This document shows positions 15,460-23,967 of a DNA stretch of 51,635 bases, one piece after another. How positions within the stretch are numbered: the stretch's first letter is position 1; each line of letters starts with the position of its first letter. This DNA is from DAOUAT01 sp964551735 (GTDB lineage Bacteria > Chloroflexota > Anaerolineae > CG2-30-64-16): NCBI GenBank assembly GCA_964551735.1, contig CAZKEF010000039.1, positions 1 through 51,635 of the forward strand. Reading direction: 5' to 3'. The position numbers and the translations under genes were made by a program. The notes under the pieces were generated by a model. That model saw only the letters and a program-made list of their open reading frames with translations, had not been told where the DNA came from and ran no database searches.

Positions 15460-17729
15460 GGCATGTCCCTTCCAGGGGTTTCAGGACGGCGTAACCCCGT
15501 CCCGGAGATTTCGATCACCTGCACTGACCGGCCAGGGATAGCGCCCTCAAAAACCAGCCCATCGCCAGCCACACGCCCCAGAGGCGCGCGGCCGTGGCCG
15601 TCGATCAAGTATGTTTGCTGCCCGCCGGTGACATCGTCCGATCGCCAGGCGATTCGGTGTGCATCAGCGCTGATGTTCGCCAGCGCCAGCCCCAGCCGGC
15701 CGTCCGGCGCGGCCCAGAAAGACGCCAGCACTGCCGGCAGCCGGCGCTGGACCACATGCTCCCTGGTCGGCGGCGTGTAGATGCCCCGCACCAGGAAATC
15801 TACCGGCACATCCGGCACGTCCAGCCGGGGCGGCCGGCGCCACGTCCCGTAGATCAGGAAGGGTGCCGCGTGCAGCCGGGTCTGCACCAGCTCCCGCAGG
15901 AAGCGCCAGTGCGGGCTCAGGGCCGGGTCGTCCAGCTCGCCCAGGTACACGTTGGACACCATGGGCTGCGCGCCGGCCACGAAAGCCCGGCCCAGCTCGG
16001 CGTAGAAGGCATCCGCGAAATCACGTTCGCGGAAGCGGGGGGAGCGGACCGGGCCGGCCGGCCGCGGCCACAGGTCATCGTAGGGCGGCGCAGCCAGCGA
16101 GGCGTAGGAGCCGAACTGCAGGGCATAGTCGTGGTAGACCGCGGCGAAGAGGGGCACGCCCTCCCAGTTGAGATCGAGCTTGCTGTAGAACCCCAGGCGC
16201 TCGTAGGAGTTGTCGAGCACCAGGAACGCGTCGAACAGGTCGAGGTAGGCCTCGCACGCGCCTTCGGTGGGCAGGATAGCCTCGGGGTGCGCTCTCGCCG
16301 CGGCCCGGATCCGTCGCATCAGCGCCCGGTAGCCGTCGCACCAGTGCGTGCCGCCCCCCGCCGGGTGGCCGTGCGCGGGGTCGTGACAGGGCTCCGGCTC
16401 GGTGTGGGCAATCTGATCCAGGTAGACGCCATCCAAGCCGTAGTCGAGGATGTCGCGCACCAGCTCCGCCACGGTGGACTGCCACAGATCGGCCGCCGGG
16501 CACATGGGCGTCACCTCGGCTTCGGCGGGGTCGAAGATGCAGTACAGCTCGCGGTAGATCTCGCCGTCCGCGGCCTTGCAGGCGGCCCGCTCGGCTTGTT
16601 TCGCCGGCCAGCTTGGGGCGCGCGTCCCCCATAGCCGGCCGTTGATGTAGACGATGGCGCGCAGGCCGGCCGCATGGAGGTCGTTCACCGCACCCCGGAA
16701 GGTCTCCCCGCCCTCGCGCGGGGGCAGGTAGTCGGGGAAGTGGGTGTCGTAGGGCGTGTGATGCCACCAGTACCAGTCCAGTGCGACTGGCGCCCCCACC
16801 ACCTCGTGGAGGCGCTGCGCACCGGGCAGCACGACGTGTGACGGCCCGCGGTTCCAGACCCACAGGCCGTTGGCCAGCAGCCAGGCGGGGAGGTCACGGC
16901 GGGCGTGCAGGGGGCCGCGGGCGCACCAGGGCTGGCAGATGGCCCAGGCGCGGTACTGCGCGGCCGCATCCGTCCAGTCGCCGCTGAAGGCCGAAAGGAC
17001 AACCGGGTAAGGCGGCGAGAAGCGCCCGCCAGCGAACGGCATCCCGGCCGGGAAATGCGCCACGGCCAGCGTCAGCCCGCGGCCCTCCTCCCGGTGCAGC
17101 GCGAACCGCTTGTAATAGCCAGCGGGATCCTGGGCCATCACAAGCAAGCCGTCATCGCCTTCGCGGTAACAGGCCACGAACTGCATGGTCAGGTCGCACG
17201 GGTACGAGAAGCTGCCGGCGTCCGCGTCCAGCTCCGACAGCCGCGCCCGCGCGAGGTTGTGGATAACCTGGCCGCCGGCCTTGGGCGCCAGCAGCCGTAA
17301 ATCAGCGCTGGGGGGTTGTTGCTCCGCGCTCGGCCCAGATGCACCCAGCCCCGGCAGCACGGGGTAATCAGCCTGCCACAAGGCGGCATCGGGATGCAGC
17401 CCCTCCACCGCCAGCCGGCACGCCAGGTCGTCTGCTTGTGGCGCGATCTCGGCGCGCACGACGAGGCCCGGCGCAGCATCAATTTCGCCCCAGGTCAGCC
17501 GCAGCCCCTTGCCCACGGCCACAACCTCACAGGCGCGGGCATCATGCGCGGTCACCACCCACGACCGGCCGGCCCGGTCGCGCAGATCCAGGCGCCACGG
17601 CGTGTAGGGGCGGGTTTCACGCCCGCCCTTGGCGCACGGGCGGGCGCGAGACCCGCCCCTACGGATCGCCCTCAGCAGCCCACGGTCGTCGAATTCAAGC
17701 ACCAGGCCGCCACCCGACACGACTGGCAT
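15456..17729 (-). CDS. DUF6259-type glycoside-hydrolase-like protein
   Basis: A 757-residue protein without a signal peptide. The N-terminal third looks like a beta-sandwich. From about residue 300 a TIM barrel is indicated by VALDWYWWHHTPYDTHFPDY, LRAIVYINGRLWGT, YGLDGVYLDQIA and LPTEGACEAYLDLFDAFLV. The Asp in YLDQIA and the Glu in PTEG are candidate catalytic residues, by analogy with clan-D-like barrels. A C-terminal beta domain follows. I recognise the DUF6259 style but not a substrate. It lies between a sugar permease (3-bp gap) and a peptide permease (4-bp overlap), so an imported amino-sugar glycoside or muropeptide is a reasonable target. A palindromic repeat near the start adds the RARPCAKGGRETRPYT segment. 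Confidence 0.75.
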   Translation of the reverse strand: MPVVSGGGLVLEFDDRGLLRAIRRGGSRARPCAKGGRETRPYTPWRLDLRDRAGRSWVVTAHDARACEVVAVGKGLRLTWGEIDAAPGLVVRAEIAPQADDLACRLAVEGLHPDAALWQADYPVLPGLGASGPSAEQQPPSADLRLLAPKAGGQVIHNLARARLSELDADAGSFSYPCDLTMQFVACYREGDDGLLVMAQDPAGYYKRFALHREEGRGLTLAVAHFPAGMPFAGGRFSPPYPVVLSAFSGDWTDAAAQYRAWAICQPWCARGPLHARRDLPAWLLANGLWVWNRGPSHVVLPGAQRLHEVVGAPVALDWYWWHHTPYDTHFPDYLPPREGGETFRGAVNDLHAAGLRAIVYINGRLWGTRAPSWPAKQAERAACKAADGEIYRELYCIFDPAEAEVTPMCPAADLWQSTVAELVRDILDYGLDGVYLDQIAHTEPEPCHDPAHGHPAGGGTHWCDGYRALMRRIRAAARAHPEAILPTEGACEAYLDLFDAFLVLDNSYERLGFYSKLDLNWEGVPLFAAVYHDYALQFGSYASLAAPPYDDLWPRPAGPVRSPRFRERDFADAFYAELGRAFVAGAQPMVSNVYLGELDDPALSPHWRFLRELVQTRLHAAPFLIYGTWRRPPRLDVPDVPVDFLVRGIYTPPTREHVVQRRLPAVLASFWAAPDGRLGLALANISADAHRIAWRSDDVTGGQQTYLIDGHGRAPLGRVAGDGLVFEGAIPGRSVQVIEISGTGLRRPETPGRDMP
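17604..17662. repeat. GTAGGGGCGGG-family palindrome in frame within the DUF6259 gene
   Basis: GTAGGGGCGGGTTT at 17604-17617 pairs with AGACCCGCCCCTAC at 17649-17662 (one mismatch), with a further GCCCGCCC/GGGCGGGC inner stem. It has the same terminal arms as the intergenic element at 1840-1938 but a much shorter core. It is read in frame near residue 25-45 of the protein. Confidence 0.88.
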
Positions 17730-17732
17730 CGC

Positions 17733-18677
17733 CTACCCTTTCACCGCGCCGATGCGCAGGCCCTGCATGAAGTAGCGCTGGAACGCGAAGAAAAAGACGA
17801 TCATAGGAACCGCCGCCAGCGCCGCGCCGGCCAGCAGCAGGCCGTAGTTGGTGCCGAACTCGCTGGTGTTCACATACGACAGTCCGACTTGCAGGGTGAA
17901 TTTGTCCGGGCTCTGCATGACGACCAGGGGCCACAGGAAGCTGTTCCAATAGCGTTGAAACGCGAAGATTGCGGTCACCGCCAAGCCGGGCGCAGACAGC
18001 GGCAGAACGATGCGCCAGAACGCGCCCCATTCGCTGGCGCCATCAATGCGCGCGGCCTCCATCAGCTCGCTGGGCAAAGTCTGAATGTACTGCTTCAGCA
18101 GGAAGATGCCGATCACGTCCGCCAGGCCCGGCAGGATCACGCCGGTGAAGCTGTTGATCAGCTTGAACTTAGCGGTCATCAGGTAGAGCGGCACCAGCGT
18201 CACCTGGCCGGGGATCATCAGCGCGGCCAGGATCAGCCAGAAGAAGAGGTTGGAGCCGGGAAACTTGCGCTTGGCGAACGCGTAACCGGCCATGGCATCG
18301 AACAGGACATGCACGGCCGTGGAGAAGATCGCGATGAACGCCGTGTTGACGAACCAGAGCAGCAGGCGCGGCATCTGGATGAAGGTGTCACCCAACAGCG
18401 TCAGCTTGCCCCGGCCGCTGATGCGGATGATCTCACGCACGTTTTCCAGGGTGGGCGGGAGCGGGATCAGGTCGGGCGGCAGTTTCACGGTCGAGCTGGC
18501 GGGCGTCAGCGCGGTGTTGAACATCCAATAGAGCGGAAACAGGCTGACGATGGCAACCGCGGTCAGCAAAATGATGATGAGCGCCCGCGGCAGGCGCCGG
18601 CGCAGACGCAGGAGGAAAGGGGCGCCGTCTTGCACAGGCATGAGCGCAGGTGGGCGGCTGACTTGGCTGATGGTCAT
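17733..18677 (-). CDS. CUT1 sugar ABC transporter permease (MalG-like)
   Basis: A 314-residue permease with a long basic N-terminus, a helix at about 33-52 (LIIILLTAVAIVSLFPLYW) and five more helices. The EAA loop reads LMEAARIDGASEWGAFWRIVLPLSAPGL, and the C-terminus QRYFMQGLRIGAVKG is typical of MalG/LacG-type subunits. GGAGGGG precedes the ATG. No sugar ATPase is encoded nearby. CUT1 systems often share a multitask MsmK-like ATPase encoded elsewhere, so that is expected here. Imports sugars bound by the 19698-21038 lipoprotein. Confidence 0.92.
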   Translation of the reverse strand: MTISQVSRPPALMPVQDGAPFLLRLRRRLPRALIIILLTAVAIVSLFPLYWMFNTALTPASSTVKLPPDLIPLPPTLENVREIIRISGRGKLTLLGDTFIQMPRLLLWFVNTAFIAIFSTAVHVLFDAMAGYAFAKRKFPGSNLFFWLILAALMIPGQVTLVPLYLMTAKFKLINSFTGVILPGLADVIGIFLLKQYIQTLPSELMEAARIDGASEWGAFWRIVLPLSAPGLAVTAIFAFQRYWNSFLWPLVVMQSPDKFTLQVGLSYVNTSEFGTNYGLLLAGAALAAVPMIVFFFAFQRYFMQGLRIGAVKG

Positions 18678-18701
18678 CTTCTACCCCTCCGGCTGGGCTG
18701 C

Positions 18702-19616
18702 TCAATACTCAATATCCGTGCTCAACCATTTGAACTGGATGAACGAGATGGTGGCGATGATGGCGAAGAGGATCAACGCCTGCGCGCTGGCCCGGCCATA
18801 GTTGAAATCGCTGAACGCGGTCTGGAAGATCAACTGGACGATGGTCATAGTCGAGTTGATGGGCCCGCCGCCGGTCATGATGTAAACCCGCTCGAAGATC
18901 TGAAAGCCGGCGATGGTGTAGATGACCATCAGGTACAGGGTGGTGGGCCGCAGCAGGGGGATGGTGATGCTGAGCCATTTCCTGAAGGCGCTGGCGCCCT
19001 CGACCTCGGCTGCCTCGTACAGCTCCGGCGGGATGGCGCCGATCGCGGCCGAATAGAGCACCACGCCGCTGCCGGGCACGATCAGCACCGTGCTGAGCAC
19101 GATGGACCACAGCGCGATGTCCGGGTTTTGCAGCCAGAGCACCCGCTCCAGGCCCAGGGTGCGCAGCAGGTAATTGAAGAAACCGTATTCCGGCTCGAAG
19201 ATCCAGATCCAGACCAGCGAGATGACCACAATGGAGGTGACATTGGGCAGGTAGAATGCGCCCCGGAAAAGGGATTGTGCGCGGTTGGAAAGCGGCTGGA
19301 TCAGCGCGGCGACCCCCAACGAGGTGGTGATCCAGGCAGCGACGACAAAGAACGCGTAGATCGCCGTGTGCTGCATGGTGGCCCAGAACAGCTTGCTGTT
19401 CATTAAGTCCGTGAAGTTCTTCAGGCCCACCCAGGAGGCGCCCCGCAGATCCACCTTCTGAAAGGCAAACAGAAAGGCCTGCAAGACAGGATATGCAATG
19501 AAGATGAAGAATAAGATCATGCTGGGCGCGATAAAGAAGTAGCTCCACTTGTAGCGGTTCCAGAAGCGCGCGGCGCGCCCCAGGGGACTGAGTGACGTCA
19601 GATGGGATGCGGTCAT
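18702..19616 (-). CDS. CUT1 sugar ABC transporter permease (MalF/UgpA-like)
   Basis: A 304-residue permease with six predicted helices starting at YFFIAPSMILFFIFIAYPVLQAF. The ATPase-contacting loop reads LYEAAEVEGASAFRKWLSITIPLLRPT. AGAGGAG precedes the ATG at 19616. It forms the channel with the product of 17733-18677, 24 bp downstream. The cluster suggests MurNAc, GlcNAc or a disaccharide as cargo, which the permease sequence does not itself show. Confidence 0.92.
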   Translation of the reverse strand: MTASHLTSLSPLGRAARFWNRYKWSYFFIAPSMILFFIFIAYPVLQAFLFAFQKVDLRGASWVGLKNFTDLMNSKLFWATMQHTAIYAFFVVAAWITTSLGVAALIQPLSNRAQSLFRGAFYLPNVTSIVVISLVWIWIFEPEYGFFNYLLRTLGLERVLWLQNPDIALWSIVLSTVLIVPGSGVVLYSAAIGAIPPELYEAAEVEGASAFRKWLSITIPLLRPTTLYLMVIYTIAGFQIFERVYIMTGGGPINSTMTIVQLIFQTAFSDFNYGRASAQALILFAIIATISFIQFKWLSTDIEY

Positions 19617-19640
19617 GGGCCTGGCTCCTCTTGGTGGGGT

Positions 19641-19686
19641 CGGGGATCAGGGAGTTGGGTCGCTGGTGGCCGCTCCCTGATCCCCG
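19641..19686. terminator. Stem-loop between sugar-binding lipoprotein and permease genes
   Basis: A perfect 14-bp inverted repeat (CGGGGATCAGGGAG, 19641-19654, with 19673-19686) with an 18-base loop sits just after the lipoprotein stop on the minus strand. Such intercistronic hairpins commonly stabilise the abundant binding-protein mRNA or attenuate read-through. No U-tract is present, so it is not a strong intrinsic terminator. Confidence 0.6.
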
Positions 19687-19697
19687 GTTTCCGTTCC

Positions 19698-21038
19698 CTA
19701 TTGGCTCAACGCGTCCAATTCCTTCTGGTAATCGGGCGCGATCTCATCCATGGCCTCCTTGGGCGTCTGCACGCCCAGGATAATGGCCTGGAGCGCAGCG
19801 CCGTAGCGGCTGCCGATCTCGGCCGAGGTCGCAACCGGCGCTTCGTACACGCCGTATTCCACCAGCTTGGCGATGACCTCGCGGTTGGCGTTGGTGGCGT
19901 AGCCGGTGTTGCTGCGGCGCAGGCCGGGCGCCAGCTGCCAGCCCGTCACGTCCTGGGCCACCTGGCTGCCCGTCAGATACTTGGCCAGCTCGTGCGCGGC
20001 CTTCAGCTTGTCCTGGTCGTCTATCTTGACCACGGCAAAGAGGCCGAACGCGCCGTTGGTGACGGTCTTGCCCAGGTCGCCCACCGGCGGCGGGAGGACC
20101 GCCAACGGGAAGTTCTCCTTCTCCAGGTCAGGAACGAAGCCGGGGGTGCTCATCAGCATGGCCACCGTCTTGCGATCCTTGAACTGGGCGCGTACGCCGG
20201 CTTGATCCACAGTGCCGAAGTCGGGGGGTGTAACCTTGTGGACCAACGCCAGGTCGGCGATCTTTTGCAGGGCCGAGAGGCCAGCCGGTTCGTTCTGCAC
20301 GAACTTCTTGCCGTCCGCGCTGAGGATGCGGCCGCCGTCAAGGTACATCAACGGGTAATACTCGACCGCGCCCCACTTCGAGGACGAGGAGAAGCCGTAG
20401 ACCTGTGTGCCGTCCGCCTTGGTGTAGGTCAGCTTTTTGGCCGCCTCGACGAACTCGTCCCAGGTCCAGGGATCATCCAACGAAGGCAGCTCTACACCCT
20501 GCTCCTTGAAGATGTCGGTGTTGGCGAAGATCGAGATGGCCGTCACCCACAACGGCCAGGCCCAGACCTTGCCGTCCACGGTGGCGACCTGGAAGCCGCT
20601 GGGATAGAAGTCGGCCTTGTCCTCTTCGGTCAGGAAAGGCGAGATCTCGGACAGCACCCCCTGCTTGGCGTAGCGCGGCAGGTTGGGGCTGGTCACGCGG
20701 AAGACATTGATGTCGGTGCCGGCGGCCAGGGCCGCTTCCAGCTTGGTGTCGCCTTCAGCGGTCCACGGGATGCCGACGATGTTCACCGTGACGTTGGGGT
20801 TGTTCTTTATGAACTGCTGCACGGCCTTATCGGTGTTCATCGTGCCGGCGTCGGTCGCGCCTTCGGTGTAGCCGCGCTGGTAGAAGGTGATGGTGACCGG
20901 CTTGGCTTCGGGCGCGGGCGCAGCGGCCTGCGGTTCGGCCGGCGCAGCGGCCGGCGTCGGGGCGGCGGCCGGCACGCAGGCCAACACCACCTGGCTGACG
21001 ATCACCAGCATGGTGATCAGGACAAACGTGCGCTTCAT
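19698..21038 (-). CDS. CUT1 sugar-binding lipoprotein (family 1 solute-binding protein)
   Basis: A 446-residue lipoprotein with signal MKRTFVLITMLVIVSQVVLAC and a Pro/Ala linker. The body has family 1 features: ITFYQRGYTEG near the start, EAALAAGTDINVFRVTSPNLPRYAKQGVL, and WAWPLWVTAISIFANTDIFKEQGVELP. The ATG at 21038 is chosen over 21080 because AAAGGAG precedes it and the signal peptide starts there. First gene of the sugar transporter set. The preceding 93 bp (21039-21131) show no convincing promoter or operator, so it is probably read from the gntR promoter. Confidence 0.9.
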   Translation of the reverse strand: MKRTFVLITMLVIVSQVVLACVPAAAPTPAAAPAEPQAAAPAPEAKPVTITFYQRGYTEGATDAGTMNTDKAVQQFIKNNPNVTVNIVGIPWTAEGDTKLEAALAAGTDINVFRVTSPNLPRYAKQGVLSEISPFLTEEDKADFYPSGFQVATVDGKVWAWPLWVTAISIFANTDIFKEQGVELPSLDDPWTWDEFVEAAKKLTYTKADGTQVYGFSSSSKWGAVEYYPLMYLDGGRILSADGKKFVQNEPAGLSALQKIADLALVHKVTPPDFGTVDQAGVRAQFKDRKTVAMLMSTPGFVPDLEKENFPLAVLPPPVGDLGKTVTNGAFGLFAVVKIDDQDKLKAAHELAKYLTGSQVAQDVTGWQLAPGLRRSNTGYATNANREVIAKLVEYGVYEAPVATSAEIGSRYGAALQAIILGVQTPKEAMDEIAPDYQKELDALSQ

Positions 21039-21131
21039 TGAGTCGTTCTCCTTTCTTGGTCTCAGATGTTGCAGGGACAAGGGTGTGCGTTCGCTTTCGT
21101 GCGGGTGTTCCGTTCGGACCTCCTTTCAGCG

Positions 21132-21866
21132 TTAACTGGTCGCCGGGGCAAAGCCGGGCAGATAACCCGACCGCTGCACCCAGGATCCGGTCGGCGCCAT
21201 CAATGCGACCGCCTTGCGAAACCCGCCCAGGCAGCCGCGCATCGTGCCCAGTGCGTCGTAGTAATCCAGGTAGCGGAAGCTGGAGATGCCGCCCCGCATC
21301 AGTTCGTGCGAGCGCAGCACCGCCAGGTAACCGTCCCAGACATCGCTCACGTCCACGTACAAGTCGGCCCGCCAGCCGTCCATGTCCTCCCAGTTTTCCG
21401 GGAAATACAGGGCCCGCACGCGGTGCGCGGGCCGGTCGCGCCGGATCGCGGGCAGCGCCGCGTAGAAGATGGCATCGCGCACGATGTCATAGGTTGCGGT
21501 GTGATCCTTGTGCATGCTCCCGCGCCAGTGGGTCAGGATGACGGACGGCTGCTGTTGGCGGATCAGGTCGCACACCGCGAACTTGACCTCCTCGGCCGCC
21601 GGCAGCTCGCCGTCCCGGTAGGGCAGGGCGACGAATTCGGCCCCCATAAGCCCCGCAGATGCGGCGATCTCGCGGCGTCGCTGCTCGGCGTAGATCTCGG
21701 GGGCCAGCGTGGGATGCCCCGCTTCGCCCAGCGTCATGTGCACCACGGTCGCCCGGTGCCCCGCGCGCGTATGCTTCAGCACCACCGCGCCGGCCATGTT
21801 CTCCGCGTCCCCCGCGTGCGCAGCGATGACCATCAAGTGATCCGCCGCCAAAGGCGTATTGCTCAC
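21132..21866 (-). CDS. PIG-L/LmbE-family zinc deacetylase
   Basis: A 244-residue protein starting at a GTG that overlaps the GNAT stop (GTGA). The zinc motif AAHAGDAE (HxxDxE form of AHPDDE) is at about residues 16-23, and the second motif HKDH supplies the third ligand. Family members deacetylate GlcNAc-containing substrates: MshB, BshB, PIG-L, and DacB-type chitooligosaccharide deacetylases. In this cluster GlcNAc, MurNAc or a muropeptide is the likely substrate. A longer start at 22001 would read through the whole end of the GNAT gene and lacks conservation, so it is rejected. Confidence 0.85.
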   Translation of the reverse strand: MSNTPLAADHLMVIAAHAGDAENMAGAVVLKHTRAGHRATVVHMTLGEAGHPTLAPEIYAEQRRREIAASAGLMGAEFVALPYRDGELPAAEEVKFAVCDLIRQQQPSVILTHWRGSMHKDHTATYDIVRDAIFYAALPAIRRDRPAHRVRALYFPENWEDMDGWRADLYVDVSDVWDGYLAVLRSHELMRGGISSFRYLDYYDALGTMRGCLGGFRKAVALMAPTGSWVQRSGYLPGFAPATS

Positions 21867-22810
21867 GGTAACTCGTGCTCCATCACAGCAAACCGCCGGA
21901 CCTGCTGAAAACCGGCCAGTCGATAGAGCCGGGCCGCGTCCTGGCCCGTCCACAAGAACCAGGCGCAGTGGAAACCGTGCGCCAGCGCCAGTTCCAGGCA
22001 ATGGAACAGCAGTACCCGGCCGATCCCCTTGCGCCGCAGCGCCGGCAGCACGCCGAATGGGCCGAAGCGTTCCCGCCGCTGCTGGCAGTAGCCGACAATG
22101 CGCCCCTGTTGCGTCGCCACCAGGAAGACGATGTCGTCCGCGCCGGGGCCGAACAGGATCGCCAGGTACTCCTGCGCGAACCGCAGCCAGTCCCAGCCGA
22201 AGTGGCCCTGGATGAAAGGCATCAGCTCCGGCAGGTCGGCCGAAGTCACCGGCCGCACGGCGATCCCCTCAGCGGCCAGCACCTCGGCCAGCTCGGCCAC
22301 GTCGGGCGGTGTGCGGAAGCCCGTTAGCTCGGCGCGCATCGAGATCGGTGTTGATGTGGTCTGCCACCCCCGTGTTTGCAGGAACGCCAGCGCCTCGCCG
22401 TAGGCATCCACGTCAACGCCGGGGATGAAATAGTTGGGCGTGTAGGGCGAGATCAGCACCCGCCGCCGGCCCAACCCGGCGAGGCGATCCAACGCCGCAT
22501 CGAACAGCGCCGTGCCGATCCCCTGCCGCCGCCGCCCAGGCGCGACCCCGAAGGCGGTGATCCAACCGAGTTCCGGTTCCAGGCCCTGGCCATACAGCGG
22601 CACCCGCCGCGTCAGCGAGAGCACGAAGCCTGCCAGTCCGGCCCCGTCCTCGGCCAGCAGCAACCCCTCGGGGCTGAGGTTTGGGTCGAGCAGCACCCTG
22701 GTGCCAAATGTCGCGGGGGTGATGCGATCGTGGGTCAGCGTGGCGTTCCATAACGCCAGCAGCGCGGCCTCGTCGGTCCCGCGGTAGGGTCGGATCGTCA
22801 ATGGGTTCAT
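21863..22810 (-). CDS. Tandem GNAT-domain acetyltransferase
   Basis: A 315-residue protein with two GNAT domains. The first has ITAFGVAPGRRRQGIGTALFDAALDRL and the second FGVLPALRRKGIGRVLLFHCLELA, ending RLYRLAGFQQVRRF. Both acetyl-CoA loops look intact. Its ATG overlaps the namZ stop by 4 bp and its stop overlaps the deacetylase start by 3 bp, so acetyltransferase and deacetylase are made together. That pairing would suit removal and restoration of N-acetyl groups on amino sugars, but the substrate is not shown by sequence. Confidence 0.82.
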   Translation of the reverse strand: MNPLTIRPYRGTDEAALLALWNATLTHDRITPATFGTRVLLDPNLSPEGLLLAEDGAGLAGFVLSLTRRVPLYGQGLEPELGWITAFGVAPGRRRQGIGTALFDAALDRLAGLGRRRVLISPYTPNYFIPGVDVDAYGEALAFLQTRGWQTTSTPISMRAELTGFRTPPDVAELAEVLAAEGIAVRPVTSADLPELMPFIQGHFGWDWLRFAQEYLAILFGPGADDIVFLVATQQGRIVGYCQQRRERFGPFGVLPALRRKGIGRVLLFHCLELALAHGFHCAWFLWTGQDAARLYRLAGFQQVRRFAVMEHELP

Positions 22811-23967
22811 GGGTACAACAGGTAAGGCTGCCGCTGCCGCTCAAACGCAGCAACGACCGCCGGCCAATGGGCCGTCAATTCCGCCACCGGCGCGCCCGCG
22901 GCCAACCCTTCTCGGAGCGCAGCGTCCCCTGCCAGCAGGTCGAAGTGCGGCGGCCGGCCCTCCCAACTGGTGGACAGGAACGCGAAACGCTCAGGAGCCT
23001 GGGCCTGGCACGCGGCCACTACGTGCAACCCGGCCTCCACCGGTCGCAACGCATCGCGATCCGTCACGTGGATCTGGACCCCCTGGCACATGGCCCCAGC
23101 GTGCTTGCTGGCCGACGGCTCGAAATGAGCCGGCCGGAAGCGGACGCCTGGCAATGCCAACCGATTCAACGCCTCAGCTAACGTATAGCCGTCCAGCCAC
23201 GGCGCGCCGGCCACCTCGAAGGGCAGCGCGGTGCCCCGGCCTTCGGAGAGGTTGGTTCCCTCGAGGAAACACGTGCCCGGATAGACCGTGGCCGTGGACA
23301 GGTGCGGGATGGCCGGCGAGGTCGTCACCCACGGCAGCCCGGTCTCGTCGAACCACATCGCCCGGCGCCAGCCACGCATGTCGATGACCGTCAGCTCGGC
23401 GCCCAGGCGGTGCTCAGCGTTCAGGTAGCGCGCTAGCTCGCCGACGGTCATGCCGTGGCGGATCGGCATGGGCACGATGCCCACGAACGACTCGTAGCCC
23501 GGCGCGACGGACGGCCCCTCCACCGCCAGCCCATTGATCGGGTTGGGGCGATCTAAGACGATCACGGAGACGCCGTGCTGACATGCAGTACGCAGTATGT
23601 AGTACAACGTGCTGATAAAGGTGTAGAAACGCACTCCCACGTCTTGCACATCGAAGAGCAACACGTCCACTTCTGCCAGCATCTCAGCCGTGGGTTCCCG
23701 AGTTGCGCCGTAGAGGCTGAATACCGGCAGTCTCGTGCGGGCATCCCTGGCGTGCCCCACCGCGGCCCCGTCAGCCGCCGCGCCGGCGAAGCCGTGCTCC
23801 ATACCGAACAGCGCGGTCACCCGCACCCCGGCCGCAAGCAGCGCGTCCAGCGACGAGGTCAGATCCGGCAGCACCGCGGCCGGATGCGTGATCAGCCCGA
23901 CCCGCCGGCCTGCCAACAGGTCGCGCCGATCGCTGAAGAACACCTGGAGCCCTGTGCGCACGCTCAT
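22807..23967 (-). CDS. namZ: Exo-beta-N-acetylmuramidase NamZ (DUF1343, GH171)
   Basis: A 386-residue protein of the former DUF1343 family, shown in B. subtilis and Tannerella to release MurNAc from the non-reducing end of peptidoglycan fragments. Visible landmarks are GLITHPAAV, FGMEHGFAG, DVLLFDVQDVGVRFYTFIST, VLDRPNPINGLAVEGP, VYPGTCFLEGTNLSEGRGT and RFRPAHFEPSASKHAG. The conserved Glu of GMEHG is the proposed catalytic region. No signal peptide is present, so it would act on imported fragments unless exported otherwise. Its ATG overlaps the gntR stop by 4 bp. The segment around 23582-23609 resembles the window's heptamer repeats but keeps the family's normal length. Confidence 0.93.
   Translation of the reverse strand: MSVRTGLQVFFSDRRDLLAGRRVGLITHPAAVLPDLTSSLDALLAAGVRVTALFGMEHGFAGAAADGAAVGHARDARTRLPVFSLYGATREPTAEMLAEVDVLLFDVQDVGVRFYTFISTLYYILRTACQHGVSVIVLDRPNPINGLAVEGPSVAPGYESFVGIVPMPIRHGMTVGELARYLNAEHRLGAELTVIDMRGWRRAMWFDETGLPWVTTSPAIPHLSTATVYPGTCFLEGTNLSEGRGTALPFEVAGAPWLDGYTLAEALNRLALPGVRFRPAHFEPSASKHAGAMCQGVQIHVTDRDALRPVEAGLHVVAACQAQAPERFAFLSTSWEGRPPHFDLLAGDAALREGLAAGAPVAELTAHWPAVVAAFERQRQPYLLYP

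Noticed and set aside
23582..23609. Heptamer insertion in namZ
   Set aside because: The segment looks like the heptamer family, but the protein keeps the normal family length there, so an insertion is not supported.
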